DNA of 64,000 nucleotides, from the NCBI GenBank assembly GCA_029717555.1, contig JAMDHS010000038.1, forward strand, positions 124,001 through 188,000. Reading direction: 5' to 3'. This document shows positions 38,560-50,658 of the stretch, piece by piece. The notes beneath the pieces were generated by a model. The model had not been told where the DNA came from, made no database searches, and saw only the letters and a program-made list of their open reading frames with translations. Made by a program: the position numbers and the translations under genes. Within the stretch, counting starts at the first letter, position 1; each line of letters opens with the position of its first letter. This DNA is from Peribolospora baueri. Taxonomy: Eukaryota; Basidiomycota; Peribolosporomycetes; Peribolosporales; Peribolosporaceae.

Positions 38560-41500
38560 CTTCAATCCCAAAGCGACCCTTGAGCGACTCTTGCGTGTCG
38601 CAATGCCAACCTCACCTAAAGGCTTCCCTGAGCCTTCGCCTGCAGACGATGCTGGTGCGCGGACCACCGAAGCACCTGCGGACGACTCTGGCGCATGGAG
38701 TCTGTTCCCCGCGGCCGATTTCCGTCCGCCCGGTCCGCCGCATCCCAGTTTCAAACCGGATCTGCTCCTCGACTTCAACCCGGACGATCCCAATTCCCCG
38801 TCCGCCTCCCTCTTCATCGACAAGACCAAGGAGCTTGCCGACATATACAGCGAAGCTACTGTAGCGCTCTACGTCTCAAAGGGGCTACCGCCGTCAATTG
38901 GTACGGGAACATCCCGAAGGAGCAAAAGCATCCCATGTACATCTCCATGGGAGAATGCTCTTCGGAGTCGCTTTATCAAGCCCCGAAAGGAAGCATTCTG
39001 GGAGACCCAGTCGGAGCGGTTTCGGTTCGAGGACGGTCGAACGTACGAGCAGTTTCATGAGAAGAAGATTCGTCTTCTCCATGGTGCCGGGATCGTATCC
39101 TGCGTCTTGCCCAGCTAAAAAGAAAAGAGAAAAGAAAAACGGGGGTAGCATAGGGAAGGGAGAGGCATATTCAAGGGCGCGCAGGGCGAGTGGGCATGCG
39201 CACGCGGAGGCGGTCTTCGTAATCCCGAGATATCAGGTGACTCTCGTTGCTCAAGGAGCTTCCCTTTTGCCTCGAGGTACTCCAACCTCTACCGCTCCCA
39301 GCGCCGCAGCCTCTCCCACGACTTCCACGCCTGGGTCGACTGCTTGTCCCAAGCCTTCGGCGAGGACGAATTTGCTGCCAGGATCGCGGCCGAGAAACGC
39401 GTCTCGAACATGGGGACAAGCAGCTTGTCGTGGTAATGGTAACTTGCGCTCGGGCTACAATCAAGTCCGCATCGACCCCAGCCATGTGTCCAAAACGGCC
39501 TTCAAGACACGCTACGGGCAGTTCCAGTATCCGGTGACTCAGGGGATCTTTGCGACGAACGGTATCCACTTGCATGCGGAATGAAAGGAGCCGCAGTGGC
39601 TGAGGTGGTATTGCCCGTGGGCACAGACCTCAGGGGTTGGTGTGGCATGGGTCCAGAGCTCAGGGGTTGGCTCCACCGGAACTGACGCTGGTCGATCTGA
39701 TCGGCCAGTTGCATCAACCGGTCAAGGTCCTCCGCTTGGGGAAGCAGCATGAGGGTGTTCCGAATGTGGTCCTTGAGACCGCGCTCAAACCGGCCGATTG
39801 CGAGTGCTGGAGGAGCCTGAATATGGACTTGCAGCGACCTGAACTTGGTAATGTAGTCGGCCACAGGTCCGGTCTGCCGCAGGACCTTCCACTAATCCAT
39901 GTAGGTCCGCCGATGCTTGGCCAGCAGCTGGAGCAGGCGGCTATGCAGCGTGACCTTGTCTGGAGGCAGGTGGATGTGTGCTGGGAGACTAGAGACTGGA
40001 CTGGGGTCGACGTCCGGGGCTACCCTAGGCCTCAAGGACTACGCCCGACAAATCGACAAGTTCTCGGGCGAGCGGACCAAGCTCGCCGGATTCCTCTACC
40101 AACCTGCGGGAGACCGGACCTGTGGCAGACTACATCACCAAGTTCAGGTCACTACAGGTCCACATCCAGGCCCCTCCTGCAGTCCCCATCGGCCGGTTTG
40201 AACGCGGTCTCAAGGACCACATTCGGAACACCCTCATGCTGCTTCCCCAAGCGGAGGACCTTGACCGGTTGATGCAACTGGCCGACCAGATCGACCAGCG
40301 TCGGTTCCGGTGGAGCCAACCCCTGAGCTCTGGACCCACGCCACACCAACCCCCGAGGTCTGTGCCCACGGGCAATACTACCTCAGCCACTGCGGCTCCT
40401 TTCATCCTTCATGAGGATCGCATGCAAGTGGATACCGTTCGTCGATAATGCCGCCTGAGTCAAGCCGAAGGGCATGATCAGATAGTCGAACTGCCCGTAG
40501 CATGTCTTGAAGGCCGTCTTGCGAATTCGTCCTCGCCGAAGGCCTCGGACAAGCAATCGATCCAGGCGTGGAAGTCGTGGGAGAGGTTGCGGCGCTGGGA
40601 GCGGTAGAGGTTGGAGTACCACACGGCCGCGGCGCCGTCGAGACAAAAGGGAAGCTCTTTGAGCAACGAGACTCACCTGATTTCTTTTCTCATGAAACTG
40701 GTCGGAACCTCGAACCGAAACCGCTCCGACTGGGCTCCCAGAATGCTTCCTTTCGGGGCTTGATAAAGCGATTCCGAAGAGAATTCTCCCATGCAACAGT
40801 GGAGAAGGACATGAGCCGCTTTTGCTCCTTCGGGATGTTGCCGTACCAGTTGAGGGCGGTAGCCCCTTTGAGACGGTGGGAGACGTAGGGTGCTACAGTA
40901 GCTTCACCGTATATGTCGGCAAGCTTCTTGATCTTGTCGATGAAGAGGGAGGCGGACGGGGAATTGGGATCGTCCGGGTTGAAATCGAGGAGCAGATCCG
41001 GTTTGAAACTGGGATGCGGCGGACCGGGCGAACGGGAGTCGGCCGCGGGGAACTGAAGTTGAGGAGGAGGCTGAGCCGTGGACGTGGGCAGGTAACCTCC
41101 ACTCGTCGGCGACTGAAACTGAAGTGGGGAATGAGCCGCGGAGACGGGAGGATGACCTCCACCCGGGGATGCCTGCATCAGGTGGCCCTGTTGAACCGAG
41201 GGGGGCGTTCAGCCGATGGGGGCGCACGGAGTTGTCGTACGGATACGCGTGGGGCTGCCCGGGCGAAACGCGTGGCTGTTCGGGCGAGGGGCTGGTGCTC
41301 GTAGGTGCAATGCGGCTGAGCAGAAGGGAATGATGGCGCCAGTATGTGTGATGGTGGTGGCTGCGAAGAGGACGCAGGGGGGGGCCAGTTCTGTGCCATG
41401 AGGAGGCGGTTGAGAACCTCGAACCGGCGGTTGAGAACCTCAAACCGGCGGTTGATACCCTCGTTGCCTGAACATGGCCGCGTTCTCAGTGTTCGAGGCC

Positions 41501-41900
41501 TGGGTCTCCTGGAGGATCCTAAAAAGTGGATTTGTGGTGCTGCCGCTACTGGTGTCGTTGTTCTGTGCCTCAGCATGGCGGTAATGTATAAGAGGGCGGT
41601 CTTGCCATAGTCCTGGAGCCTGTCTGCGAGTGCGCAGAACTCGGTGGAGTAATCGAATCGCGTGTTGACGGAGAGTAGCGAGTTTGTCGGCAGCGGAACC
41701 TTCAGATCGCGCCCGCAACTGGCTTAAGGACTGGATATATTCAAGAAGCAGTTCATGGAACGTTTCGGCGCCTTTACCTGGAGGTTGAGCTGGTTGCGCC
41801 AGGCGTAAGTCCACTTACTGGTGTTGCCCTCGAGGCAGGCGACGGTGAACTTATCTTGGTGACCCCGCTGCGGGCAATCATCACGGGGTGCCGCAGCACC
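38560..41900. mobile_element. Broken Ty3/gypsy retrotransposon pieces, gag with a trace of RT, scrambled
   Basis: Gag-like protein blocks recur in both orientations: HPSFKPDLLLDFNPDDPNSP and FIKPRKEAFWE on plus near 38.7-39.0 kb and on minus near 40.7-41.15 kb; ADYITKFRSLQVHIQAP with FERGLKDHIRNTL on minus near 39.5-39.86 kb and on plus near 40.12-40.4 kb. A short reverse-transcriptase-like piece (KTAFKTRYGQF) occurs near 39.5 kb and again on the other strand near 40.5 kb. Gag of this type and the RT box belong to Ty3/gypsy (Metaviridae) elements. No protease, integrase or recognisable LTR pair is seen. The element is a fossil with many breaks; two copies of the same piece face each other. 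Confidence 0.75.
38690..41180. repeat. Large imperfect inverted repeat made of gypsy pieces
   Basis: The block at about 38690-39890 reappears in inverse orientation at about 40110-41180, with a centre of about 200 bp near 40.0 kb. Protein-level identity between arms is high (for example the 20-residue gag stretch FKPDLLLDFNPDDPNSPSAS occurs in both), so the duplication is fairly young compared with the element's loss of function. Exact arm ends need alignment. Confidence 0.7.
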
Positions 41901-41992
41901 TTAGCGATCGTCCAATACAACATGGTATTGAAGCGTTGAGGGCCGTCCAGCCCGTCGTGGCGGACCCTTTCCTGTTCTGGACAACGACGACG

Positions 41993-44327
41993 ATGTTTAA
42001 CCAGGTCAAAGACAGGGCCAAACAGGCAAAGACGTACGGCACCGGAAAGGTCTTGTCGATCAGGGACAAGTATCAGTCGGCGTCGACGAAGGAGACCGGG
42101 TATGATCCCTACTCGGGCACCATAGAGCGGCCTCCCCAGGCGGAAAGACGGCCACCGCCAGTGCCGCCGCCGCACGCTGGTAGCCGACCGGGGTCCTCAT
42201 ACGGCGTCAAGCCAGACTGGCAGCCTCCACCGGTGAGGAGGGATGCCGCCGGCTCGGCGGCGTCGAGCAGCAGCGCCGGTTTGGTTTCGCCCTCGCCCGG
42301 CCTCCCGCCACGACAAGCGACGGCACCCAGTGCTGCAGCTCGCAACAAGGGCGCGCCCCCGCCTCCTCCTCCGAGGACTGGCAAGCCCGCCACCGCTAGG
42401 ACGGCTCCAGGTCCTTCGACGTCTGTTTCCTCTAGCTCACTCCCTCCTCCGCCCTCGCGTAATGTGTCAGCCGTTTACTCTCCCCCCGCCGGGTCACTGC
42501 CGCCGCCGTACTCGCCTGCAGCACCTCCGGCTAGCTCTAGGCCGGTACCAGCGGCATCGAACGCTCCCCGTCGAGCGAGCACCGGAGTAAAGAGATTCTC
42601 CGAGTACGACGAAAATGACAAGCGCGCCCTGTTTAACGTTCTCGACCAGGTGAGCACGCCCCGGCACATGTGGGATGCGCACAGCGTGTCCAAAGTCTTC
42701 GCTTTTTTCCCTTCTGACATCGCTTGAATGATCCAGTTTTTTGACAGCCACAAGTCTACATTTGTGGGGGAGCGGGACGGCGCGGAGGTTTCCGTTGAAG
42801 AACATTTACCGACGGTTCCTGGAGGTCCAAGGCCGGAGAATTCTGTGCATGCGATGAAAGCAAGCGATGGACCAGTAAGTGAAGGACAAGTCGACCGGCG
42901 CGAGTTCGGTTCGTCACCGCTGGTTCACGCCCCTTTCATTCAATGACGGGTTTGTCAATCCGACCGAACAGCCGCCTATCAATCACGCCACCCGACCAAA
43001 TGTCGCATCGCGATCTTTATCAGACCCGCGAACATTTCCATTTCTCTCCTCTTCAAATCATCCCGCAGACCAGGTCTCCTTGGCAGGCCTAGCTGCCGAG
43101 TTCTTCATCTCTCAGTCTGATCCCTTATGGCGAGGCGGACAACCCTGGTTTGCGTCTAACAACAGCATGCCTCCCCCTCTGCGAAACCGCTCAGACGTCG
43201 GTTGGATGTCATCCTGGACGCAACATGGGAACGAGAAGACCCTACTTGGCTCCGCTCTCTTCGGAGACTTATCATCCCTTTGGTATCGTGTCTCCTTTTC
43301 TACGTCCTCGCCCGCCTCGACCGTGCAGGTGGATGCTGCGGTCGCAGAACCGCCCGATGCTTGGAGAGACGACGACCCTCTCCAATACAGCGCGGCAGAG
43401 TACGGTGAGGCGGTCGCAGCGCTCGCTGAGAATGCCCTCCAAGCGGGCGTGCACGTCGGCGGAGGCGAGTGCTGGGAACTGGCAAGCAATGCGATCCGCA
43501 GCATTGAGGAGACGAGGCCTGACTTGCCTAAGCCATTGCCAAGCATCGGGCGCGTGCACGGACACCTGCTCTTCGCCGGCGTAGGCGCCGATAATCAGTC
43601 CGCGCAGAAGGGGAGGTGGAGGGGTGGAGACAGAGATCGGCAGCAGTGGGGCGGAATCCGCCGGGGCGATATCGTCGAATGGCGAAAAGTGAGTCCTACC
43701 GCCTCCCGTTCGAGAAGCTTGTCGCTGTCCTCATAGGGTCCTCTTTACTTGCCCAGGCAAAAATCTGCGAGCTCAACTGCGCGCCGGGAACTTACATGGT
43801 GAGTTGGACACCTCACGCCCGTCCTTTTGTCTTTTTTTCTTTTTGGCCTCCACCTCTGACCCGTTTTCCCCTTGCGTGCGTGTCGCCCACCAGATCCTCG
43901 GCGAACCAGAGCATACGGCCGTCGTTGTCACCGACTGTCCTGCCCCAGAACGCCTCGTCCAGACGGCCGGTCAAGAGCAGCCTGAGATCGCGCCGTGGGA
44001 ATTTGGAACGCTCGAGGTGGTCGAGCAGAGCGCTCGAGAGGTGCGAAGCCTTTTAGTGCTACTTGGCAGAGGGATGATGAGAGATATGGCTCTCTTGGCG
44101 TCCGGATGCGAGAGGGACATTTCTTCCTGGCCAAGAAAACTTTTCACTCACCTTCCTTTTCCTGCCTTATGAAATCGCAGGTGCCCACTCGTCGCTTGTA
44201 CGATCTATCCGAATTTTCTTCAGGGCACATGTGGATCTACCGACCGGTGGCGTATGCCGACTATGTGGGCACGGTGGTCTCGGCGGAATGGCCTCCTAGT
44301 TGCGACCGGGCAAGGGTGGTGACTTGA
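41993..44327 (+). CDS. BBC1/AIM3 domain protein (cysteine-proteinase-like fold, actin-patch type)
   Basis: Six exons (41993-42649, 42737-42874, 43074-43688, 43757-43798, 43894-44040, 44181-44327) give 581 residues. The N-terminus has a conserved helix (MFNQVKDRAKQAKTYGTGKV) and then about 170 residues of poly-proline (PPPVPPP, APPPPPPRTGK), typical of SH3- and profilin-binding cortical actin proteins. The C-terminal domain shows WTQHGNEKTLLGSALFGDLS, AGVHVGGGECWELASNAI, GIRRGDIVEW and EPEHTAVVV, matching the NlpC/P60-like domain of yeast Bbc1 and Aim3: the Cys of GECW and the His of EHTA sit where a papain-like pair would be. There is no SH3 domain, so the layout is Aim3-like. Enzyme activity is unproven in the family. 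The junction 42874/43074 is the least certain. The gypsy remnant ends about 90 bp upstream of the ATG. Confidence 0.82.
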
Positions 44328-45357
44328 CGACTCACTAGCTGCGGGATGGCGAGGAAGGCGATCGTCGGCGTTTTATCGAATTCTGGGCTCTTCAGGACAG
44401 CTACCTGGCATTGCGCGGAAGCATCATTCTGGAGCGTGATTATCTCGTGGAGGAGAATTGATCATCTCTTCGTGTCCGTCTTTTCTATCGTGGGCCACTT
44501 TTTACTGCCTGGAACGAGTCCTGCTACGGTAGTCGGAGGACTTTTCTGGATAAAATCACAGAATTTCTCGTCGAGGTTGATGATGAATGTGTAAGCTGGG
44601 CCGATACAAGAGGGTCGGGTGGACGCAAGGGGATAAATTGCTGACCGTGGAATTTCTGCTCGGTCCCGATCGATATGATATGGCATGGCGAGTAAGTCTA
44701 TATTTGGTCTCAACGCTTGCTGGCGCCTACCTTTGGAAGCAACTCGCGGAGAGGAGACTAGGAGGTGATCTGCGAAGAGGTACCCGATGTACGACCCGTG
44801 TCCGTCGCGTGATGGTTTGAGTACGAAAATGAAATTGTCCCGAACAAGTGAGGCTTGACAGACTCGACAGGAACGTGAGAGAGATACTTGAAGACCTTCT
44901 CGCGGACCCTCTCATTTGCTGCAAAAGAATAACTCGGATCATGGGTGAGGGAGTGAACGTTTCGTCCATTGTTGCTCTTCCTGAAAGGCGCTCTTCCCTT
45001 TGCAGTTAGGACTGAGCTCACGACACATCCCTTACTTAGAGAACATTCCAATACGCGGTCCTCCACCAGAGGCACGCTTGAAGTTTCTGGAGGCCGCTAA
45101 GACGAAAGTGATGAGCACGAAACCGCTTGTACAAGACCATTATCCTACTTCCCAATGAAAAAAAATGGCATTGCACATCGCCAAGTCTACGACATTTGCA
45201 AGATGGCAAGTTTCCGCAAGCCAGAGCCATCCTTGGACGAGATCCAAGGATGGCATTTAGAAGAAACCCCAAGAATGAAGAACCAAGAACCAAAACAGAC
45301 ACGGAATTCGGAAACTTGGAGAAGGTGGAACGACGGAAGAACAGAATGAGGCACGGT
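44328..45357. other. Convergent intergenic region, no gene seen
   Basis: 1.03 kb between the stops of the BBC1-domain gene and the PhyH gene. Open frames are short (under 110 codons), overlap on both strands and show no motif. Confidence 0.5.
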
Positions 45358-47253
45358 TCAAAGGCCGTCCTGCGGGGTCCAGAACACCATCCAGCGGTCA
45401 TCGTACGGCTCTTGCGGGTTGACGAAGCGCAAGTCCGTGGCAAGACTGTGGGTATACCAGGACAAGACGCGATAGTGAAGTTAGGATGCAAAGAAGCAGT
45501 TTAGAGAAGACCTTGACGCGACGCGACACGACGACGATCTGCCATAAGACGCGTTACTCACCGGATGGAGCCCGTCTTGGATTCGTTCAGCGTCGAGGCG
45601 TGGACCATGTAGGGATGATGGAAAACCACGTCTCCCGCCTTATTTGGATTGATTCAGAGGATAGGAGTCAAAAAGTACAGAGGCCAAGCGAGGCTCCATC
45701 AGCACCAGAATCGATGGACTCTCGCCGAATCAAACTCGGTGCAAGCCCTCCTCTCCACGTGGTCGGGACCCGGGCAGTCAGTCAAATGGCTTCGTGCTCA
45801 CCTCATAGTTTGCTACAAGCCACCTATGTCCACCGTTGTCCTCCATGAAGCGGTTCGGGTCGTCGCTGCAAGCGATTGCCGTTCGAGTGGGAAGACACCG
45901 GAGGCAACGGTGGCATGAGTTTATCTATCACCCCATCATTCTCGCACCCGCCAACCCGCCGGTTCCTCACTCAAGCAAGTTTAGCGTCTCACCTCAACAT
46001 CCCCCCGGCCATCATGTGCGCATTGAAAGCGGACCTCTTCTCCTCTTCTGAGAAGTCCTTGGCGCGCTCATTGAAGTCGTCCTCGATCTTCTTACCCAAG
46101 TGGTGGCTCTTCTCGAGGTAGATGAGTCCGCCGCCGTCGGCGGCGACGTCGCCCATTGGGACCCAACCCGTAAGGAAGGTGGCTGTAACCGAACGACAAG
46201 GCGTGATGAGGAAGTTTAGCACGTGGGAAGCAAAAACTGGCGCCATGAGTACAATGGAGCATTCGGACTTACGTCCCGCACCGCGGAGGAAGAGCTGATC
46301 GTAGTGCACGGCTGTGGTGGGAGCGCTGTGGAGCGTCAACGCAAGCAAACATGAATCGTCATTTCATGACCTCTTCTCCATTTGTTCAGCTGCTTCTCAC
46401 CCAGGAACATTGGCTCTGAGCATCTGCCTCTGCAAGAGAAGCACCTCCGGCCACCCGCAGAATTTTTGGACGAACTCTTTGAGCGCTGGGTGGCTGACAA
46501 ACTGGGGCGTTTGCCAGGATAAGGAGCATCGGACAGAGAAGGGGATGGGAAATGAAAACAAAAACCAGACGGGTGTCAGCCAACCCTGTGCTAGTAAACG
46601 CTCCAGTTTGCAAGTCAGGTAGAGGACTTCGGACGCTCACGTTCAGATAGAAGTCGGCCTTGTGAGCCTCGATGGAGCGGTTGAGGAATTTGACGGACGG
46701 ATGATCATCTGCGGCTATCTGACAAGTTTCTCCTGTGGGAGAAGGTAGGGTAAAAAGAATACGGAGGCGAGCAACACAGGATGATTTAGCAAGCTCGGCT
46801 CAACAAACTCGAAGAAGAAGGGGATGACTACTGACCGTTGCCCGGGGGCAAGAAATTCTTCACGTCGTCGCCACAGTAGATGCCGTCCTGGGGATCGGTG
46901 CCCTCCTTAAGCACACCGGTATCGCGCATGAACTCGAAGTAGTCCTTGCGGGCCTTGAGGGAGTCTTCACGGGGAATCAGACCCTTGACCAAGACGTAGC
47001 CATCGGTCATGAAGCGGCGACGCATCTCGTCCATCGACGTCGTGCGAGGATCCGTGGGCGTGAGCCAGCCGATCTTGGAGGGAGGCAAAAAGCCGCTGTT
47101 GCTCTTCAAAGAGAGGCTCTCCACGGCCGCCTTTGTCTCGCCGCCATCAGCTGCGCCGATGTTGCCCTGGGCAGCGGCGAGCTTGGCAGGGTCGACCTGA
47201 GGTAAGACGACGGAGTGGTGAAAGATGGACTCTTCGGTTGCGACAGGGGCCAT
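45358..47253 (-). CDS. Phytanoyl-CoA dioxygenase (PhyH) family protein
   Basis: Eight exons (46836-47253, 46641-46732, 46401-46501, 46273-46325, 45993-46182, 45802-45865, 45562-45638, 45358-45445) give 360 residues. PhyH enzymes are Fe(II)/2-oxoglutarate oxygenases with a double-stranded beta-helix. The N-terminal segment MRRRFMTDGYVLVKGLIP is the usual entry strand. The metal motif H-x-D is in TTAVHYDQLFLRG (His and Asp near residues 210-213), followed by TFLTGWVPMGDV and GGLIYLEKSHHLG. The distal His is in DVVFHHPYMVHAS and the 2-oxoglutarate Arg in GSIRLATDLRF. Known members hydroxylate acyl-CoAs or secondary-metabolite substrates; the substrate here is unknown. A peroxisomal signal (SKL-type) is absent; it ends in DGL. 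Confidence 0.9.
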
Positions 47254-47804
47254 GTTAAGAGGTTATGCAGGGCACGAGGAGATGGAAGGGAGTGAGTGGG
47301 ATGACAAGAGAAAGAAGAGGACGAGGTGGAGAGATTGCAGGGTGAGGGGGACGAGGCCCTGTTTTTGAATGTTGTCTTTATCCCAATCCCCGCTTATCGG
47401 TCGGTCGTTCATCGGTGTCCCGTTGTACCTCGGTTGTGGGGCCCCAGCCAAGATTGAAGACCGCGGCGAAGACGCCGATGTGAGACCGACGATAACGTGG
47501 TCGAGCGCTAATGGAGGTGCACAGGCAGCGAAGGGCGGACGCCGCTACAATATAAGTATACAGGGGGAAACGGAATTGACAGGGAGCGAGCGGCCCGGGA
47601 CATCGGACCGGAGTGATCGGCGTCCTAGGCGCGCTTGGTCGAGGCTGACTCGGGTGTTCGGGCGTCCAGAGCGAGATGGTGAAGGACGACTGGCTATTAT
47701 TAGGAAATCTCTCCAGCTCTCATCCTTACCCAGCTTTGCAAATTCCGCAAGAATTGCACCGGTGATCTCGTGGACACGGCATGGGGACCCAACCGGATTT
47801 ATTT
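47254..47804. promoter_or_regulatory. Spacer holding the PhyH promoter
   Basis: 551 bp upstream of the minus-strand PhyH gene and downstream of GatB. An A/T-rich patch at about 47547-47562 (CAATATAAGTATACAG) could be a core promoter element, about 300 bp from the start codon. Confidence 0.35.
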
Positions 47805-50431
47805 TTATCCGCGATTCGGCAACAAAATACCTCGCAAGATTTCGCCCGCTTTCTTTGCGTCCACTCTTCCCTTCTCCCTCTTCATCACCTCGCCGACCAG
47901 CCGGGCGATCACGCGCTCGTTGCCCTTCCTCACCTTGTCCGCCTCAACGGTGAGGTCGTTGACGACGCCCTGGCAGAGCGATACGAGCCCCGAGGACGAG
48001 TCCATTCGGAGTGCGGAGCGCGAGTGGAGGAGTGTAAAGACCGGGCTGGTGTCGGTCGAGGACAGAGACGAGAGGGGCGCGGAGAGCAGCTCGTCTAGGA
48101 GAGATTTGGCGGTTCTCGCTGCAAGGCGGATCAAGTCAAGTCCAGTTTCGATGAGTGCCTCTTTTCGCTAGCCTGACGAGGGAAGACGCAGCATCGGCTT
48201 CTGCGAAGTACAGGCTATAACGTACGTGTAACCTTCTCCGCCTCCACCAAGTCGATCAATTCGCCCAGGTGAGCAGCCGGTATGGGGTTGGCACGGAAGG
48301 CCAAACCGTGTGTACCAAGCCGTCCCAAAAGATCATGTAAGATCCTGCGCCAACAGGAGGGCAGGGAGAAAGATGAGGCATGAGAAATATACAGCGAAAG
48401 GTGCTGGCAGATGTCCACGTCGCGTGAGAGACAAACAGACTGCTTGCCTTCACTCACCAGTTCACAACCACATTCGCATCGCGGCCCTTTGCCACCTGTT
48501 CAAAGTACTCCACTGCATTCACTGGCGCCTGCACCTTCCTCTCCTCGTCACTCGTGGTCGACGTCGCTTCAACGTGGCCTCCATCTTCGGCGCTCAATGC
48601 CATGAGCAGGTTGGTATCGCGAAGGCTCAATCCGTACCGTTCCCGCAACCTTTTTCTCAGTTGTGACGGCAGTTCCGGGAGGGATGCTTTCGCTTCTCGG
48701 ACCAAGTCCTAATAGGAATGGCAAGCGTGGAATGGTCATGGACCGACCAACGGGAAAGGAACAGAATGAGTACGCAACAACTCACTCGAGTCAAGGTGAG
48801 CGGTGGCAGGTTGGGATCGGGTATGTACCGATAGTCGGGCGTGTCCTCCTTGTCGCGTAGCTTGAACGTCTCGCCTTTGACGGCGTCGTACCCTCGCGTC
48901 TCCTGTTTCACTCGCTGACCAGCGTCTAGAAGGGCAAGATGTCGGTGCGCTTCGGCGGCTGTCGAGAAAAAGAACAGGAGGATGACGTTAGTAAAATGAG
49001 GGAGGCGCGTGAGAAAAAATTGCCTATATGACAGATCCTGCTCACCAATGGCGCCCATGAGAAACTTGATTCCGTTCAGGTTCTTCACCTCGCACCGAGT
49101 CCCCCACGGCTCCCCACTTCGGTGAATCGAGACATTGACGTCACATCGAAGGGAACCCTTCGTAGAGCAGCAAAGAACGAAGACGGTTCAAGACAATGCC
49201 GAATGTGTGTACATTAGGCCAATGGGAGCCCACCTCGTCCAAGTTGCCGTCCGACGCCCCGATCTTCCGCAGGATAGCCTGTAGCTTTCGAACAAACGCT
49301 CCAGCTTGCGCAGGGGTTCTGAATGAAGGTCGACCCAAAATGTGAGAGTACGTTCACTGAGTGAAAAGCCAGCTCGATAGTCTGACGAGGGCTCACCTCA
49401 TATCCGGTCCAGTTACGATCTCCATTAGTCCAGTCCCAGCTCGATTGAGGTCCACCAACGTCGTACCATCCCACGGGTCCGAAGTTGACTTCGCAGTATC
49501 TTGCTCTATCTGCAGTTGAAAGATGCGCACGTTGGTTTCGTCGGAAGGAGCGGCAATCAATTGGTCCCCGTCGGAGACCAAGAGGGGGAGGCTCCCACCA
49601 CGTGCCAAGGGGGCTGCATGGGGAAAAGAGGAACGAATAAGACGGTCTTCTATCAGCTTGAAGGTAGAAAGCAAAGGAGCGCACAGTAATGCTGAGTGAT
49701 CTGGTATCCAGCAGGGAGGTCGGGGTAGAAGTAGTGCTTCCGGTCAAAGCTGCTCCTCCGGTTTATGGTGGCACCGAGAGCTAACGAGGTCATGAGTGCT
49801 ATGCGCAGACACTCAGAATTGAGTTGCTAAAAGAGAAAGGGAGAGTAAAGCTCGAGCGATGAGTCAATGTGCAAACAGATGCTACGAAAGTAAGGAATTC
49901 GCTTCATTCTACTGACAGGTTGGGTCCCCGGATAAGCGGCGTCGAACAAGGAAACGTGACTGTTTGGAAGAGACTCGTATGATGTCGGGGTAGCTACAGG
50001 TGCCAAAAGCACAAAAAATCAAGATCCCGCAAAAAGTGCACGAATCAGCAAAGCCCCCGCACGAATGCGGCCACCTTGGAAAGTGGGCGCAACACACCGG
50101 AGAAGAGCTTCTGCTTGGCGGCCATTTGCACATGGATCTCAAGACCGATCACCGCTTCCCAGCCGGGAGGCAAAGGCTTAAAGCCTTTCCAACCTTCATC
50201 ATGAGCGCCTTGCTGAGGGGTCCTTGAACCGGCCAACGAGGATTCGACGTTGATGCGTTTAATGTCGGCACCCGCGCTTGAGGTCGCGAACCGGGCATGC
50301 AGGCCGCGGCTTGCTGATGCAAGAATTGCCCTTGGTTGAATCAATTTTCCAGCAAGGGCAACGTAGCCTATGGCCTGAGCGCCCCGGAGAGCATATGATC
50401 GACCTGAAAGGCGAAGAGAGGTGTAAATCAT
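47805..50431 (-). CDS. PET112: Mitochondrial glutamyl-tRNA(Gln) amidotransferase subunit B
   Basis: Ten exons (50098-50431, 49917-49993, 49685-49826, 49397-49613, 49234-49318, 49046-49157, 48786-48958, 48458-48708, 48226-48344, 47805-48118) give 607 residues. GatB is the subunit that activates Glu-tRNA(Gln) and converts it to Gln-tRNA(Gln) for mitochondrial translation. After a basic leader (about 50 residues, ARFATSSAG) come [114 protein letters not shown] and the YqeY-like tail ending [13 protein letters not shown]. All N-domain signature blocks are intact. It is head to head with ZPR1. Confidence 0.96.
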
Positions 50432-50658
50432 GGCGAGCACATCTCTCCTAAGTAGCAAGCGCAACGGGAAGGCGAACGGAGCAAGAGGGACGGGTCAGGA
50501 CCGGGATGACTGCGGCAAAACGCTCGATCACTTCATTTTTCTTGCGATGCCGACCTTCACTCCGTCTCTCGGTCACTTCGTCCCCCATCACCTCGCCGCC
50601 TTCCGTTTCTCTCTCTTTCCCCTCTCTCCAGTCCCTAGATCCAAGACGTATATCTCAA
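50432..50658. promoter_or_regulatory. Divergent promoter, GatB / ZPR1
   Basis: 227 bp between start codons. A pyrimidine-rich stretch (about 50600-50635, TCTCTCTTTCCCCTCTCTCC) precedes the ZPR1 start, as often seen near fungal transcription starts. Confidence 0.45.
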
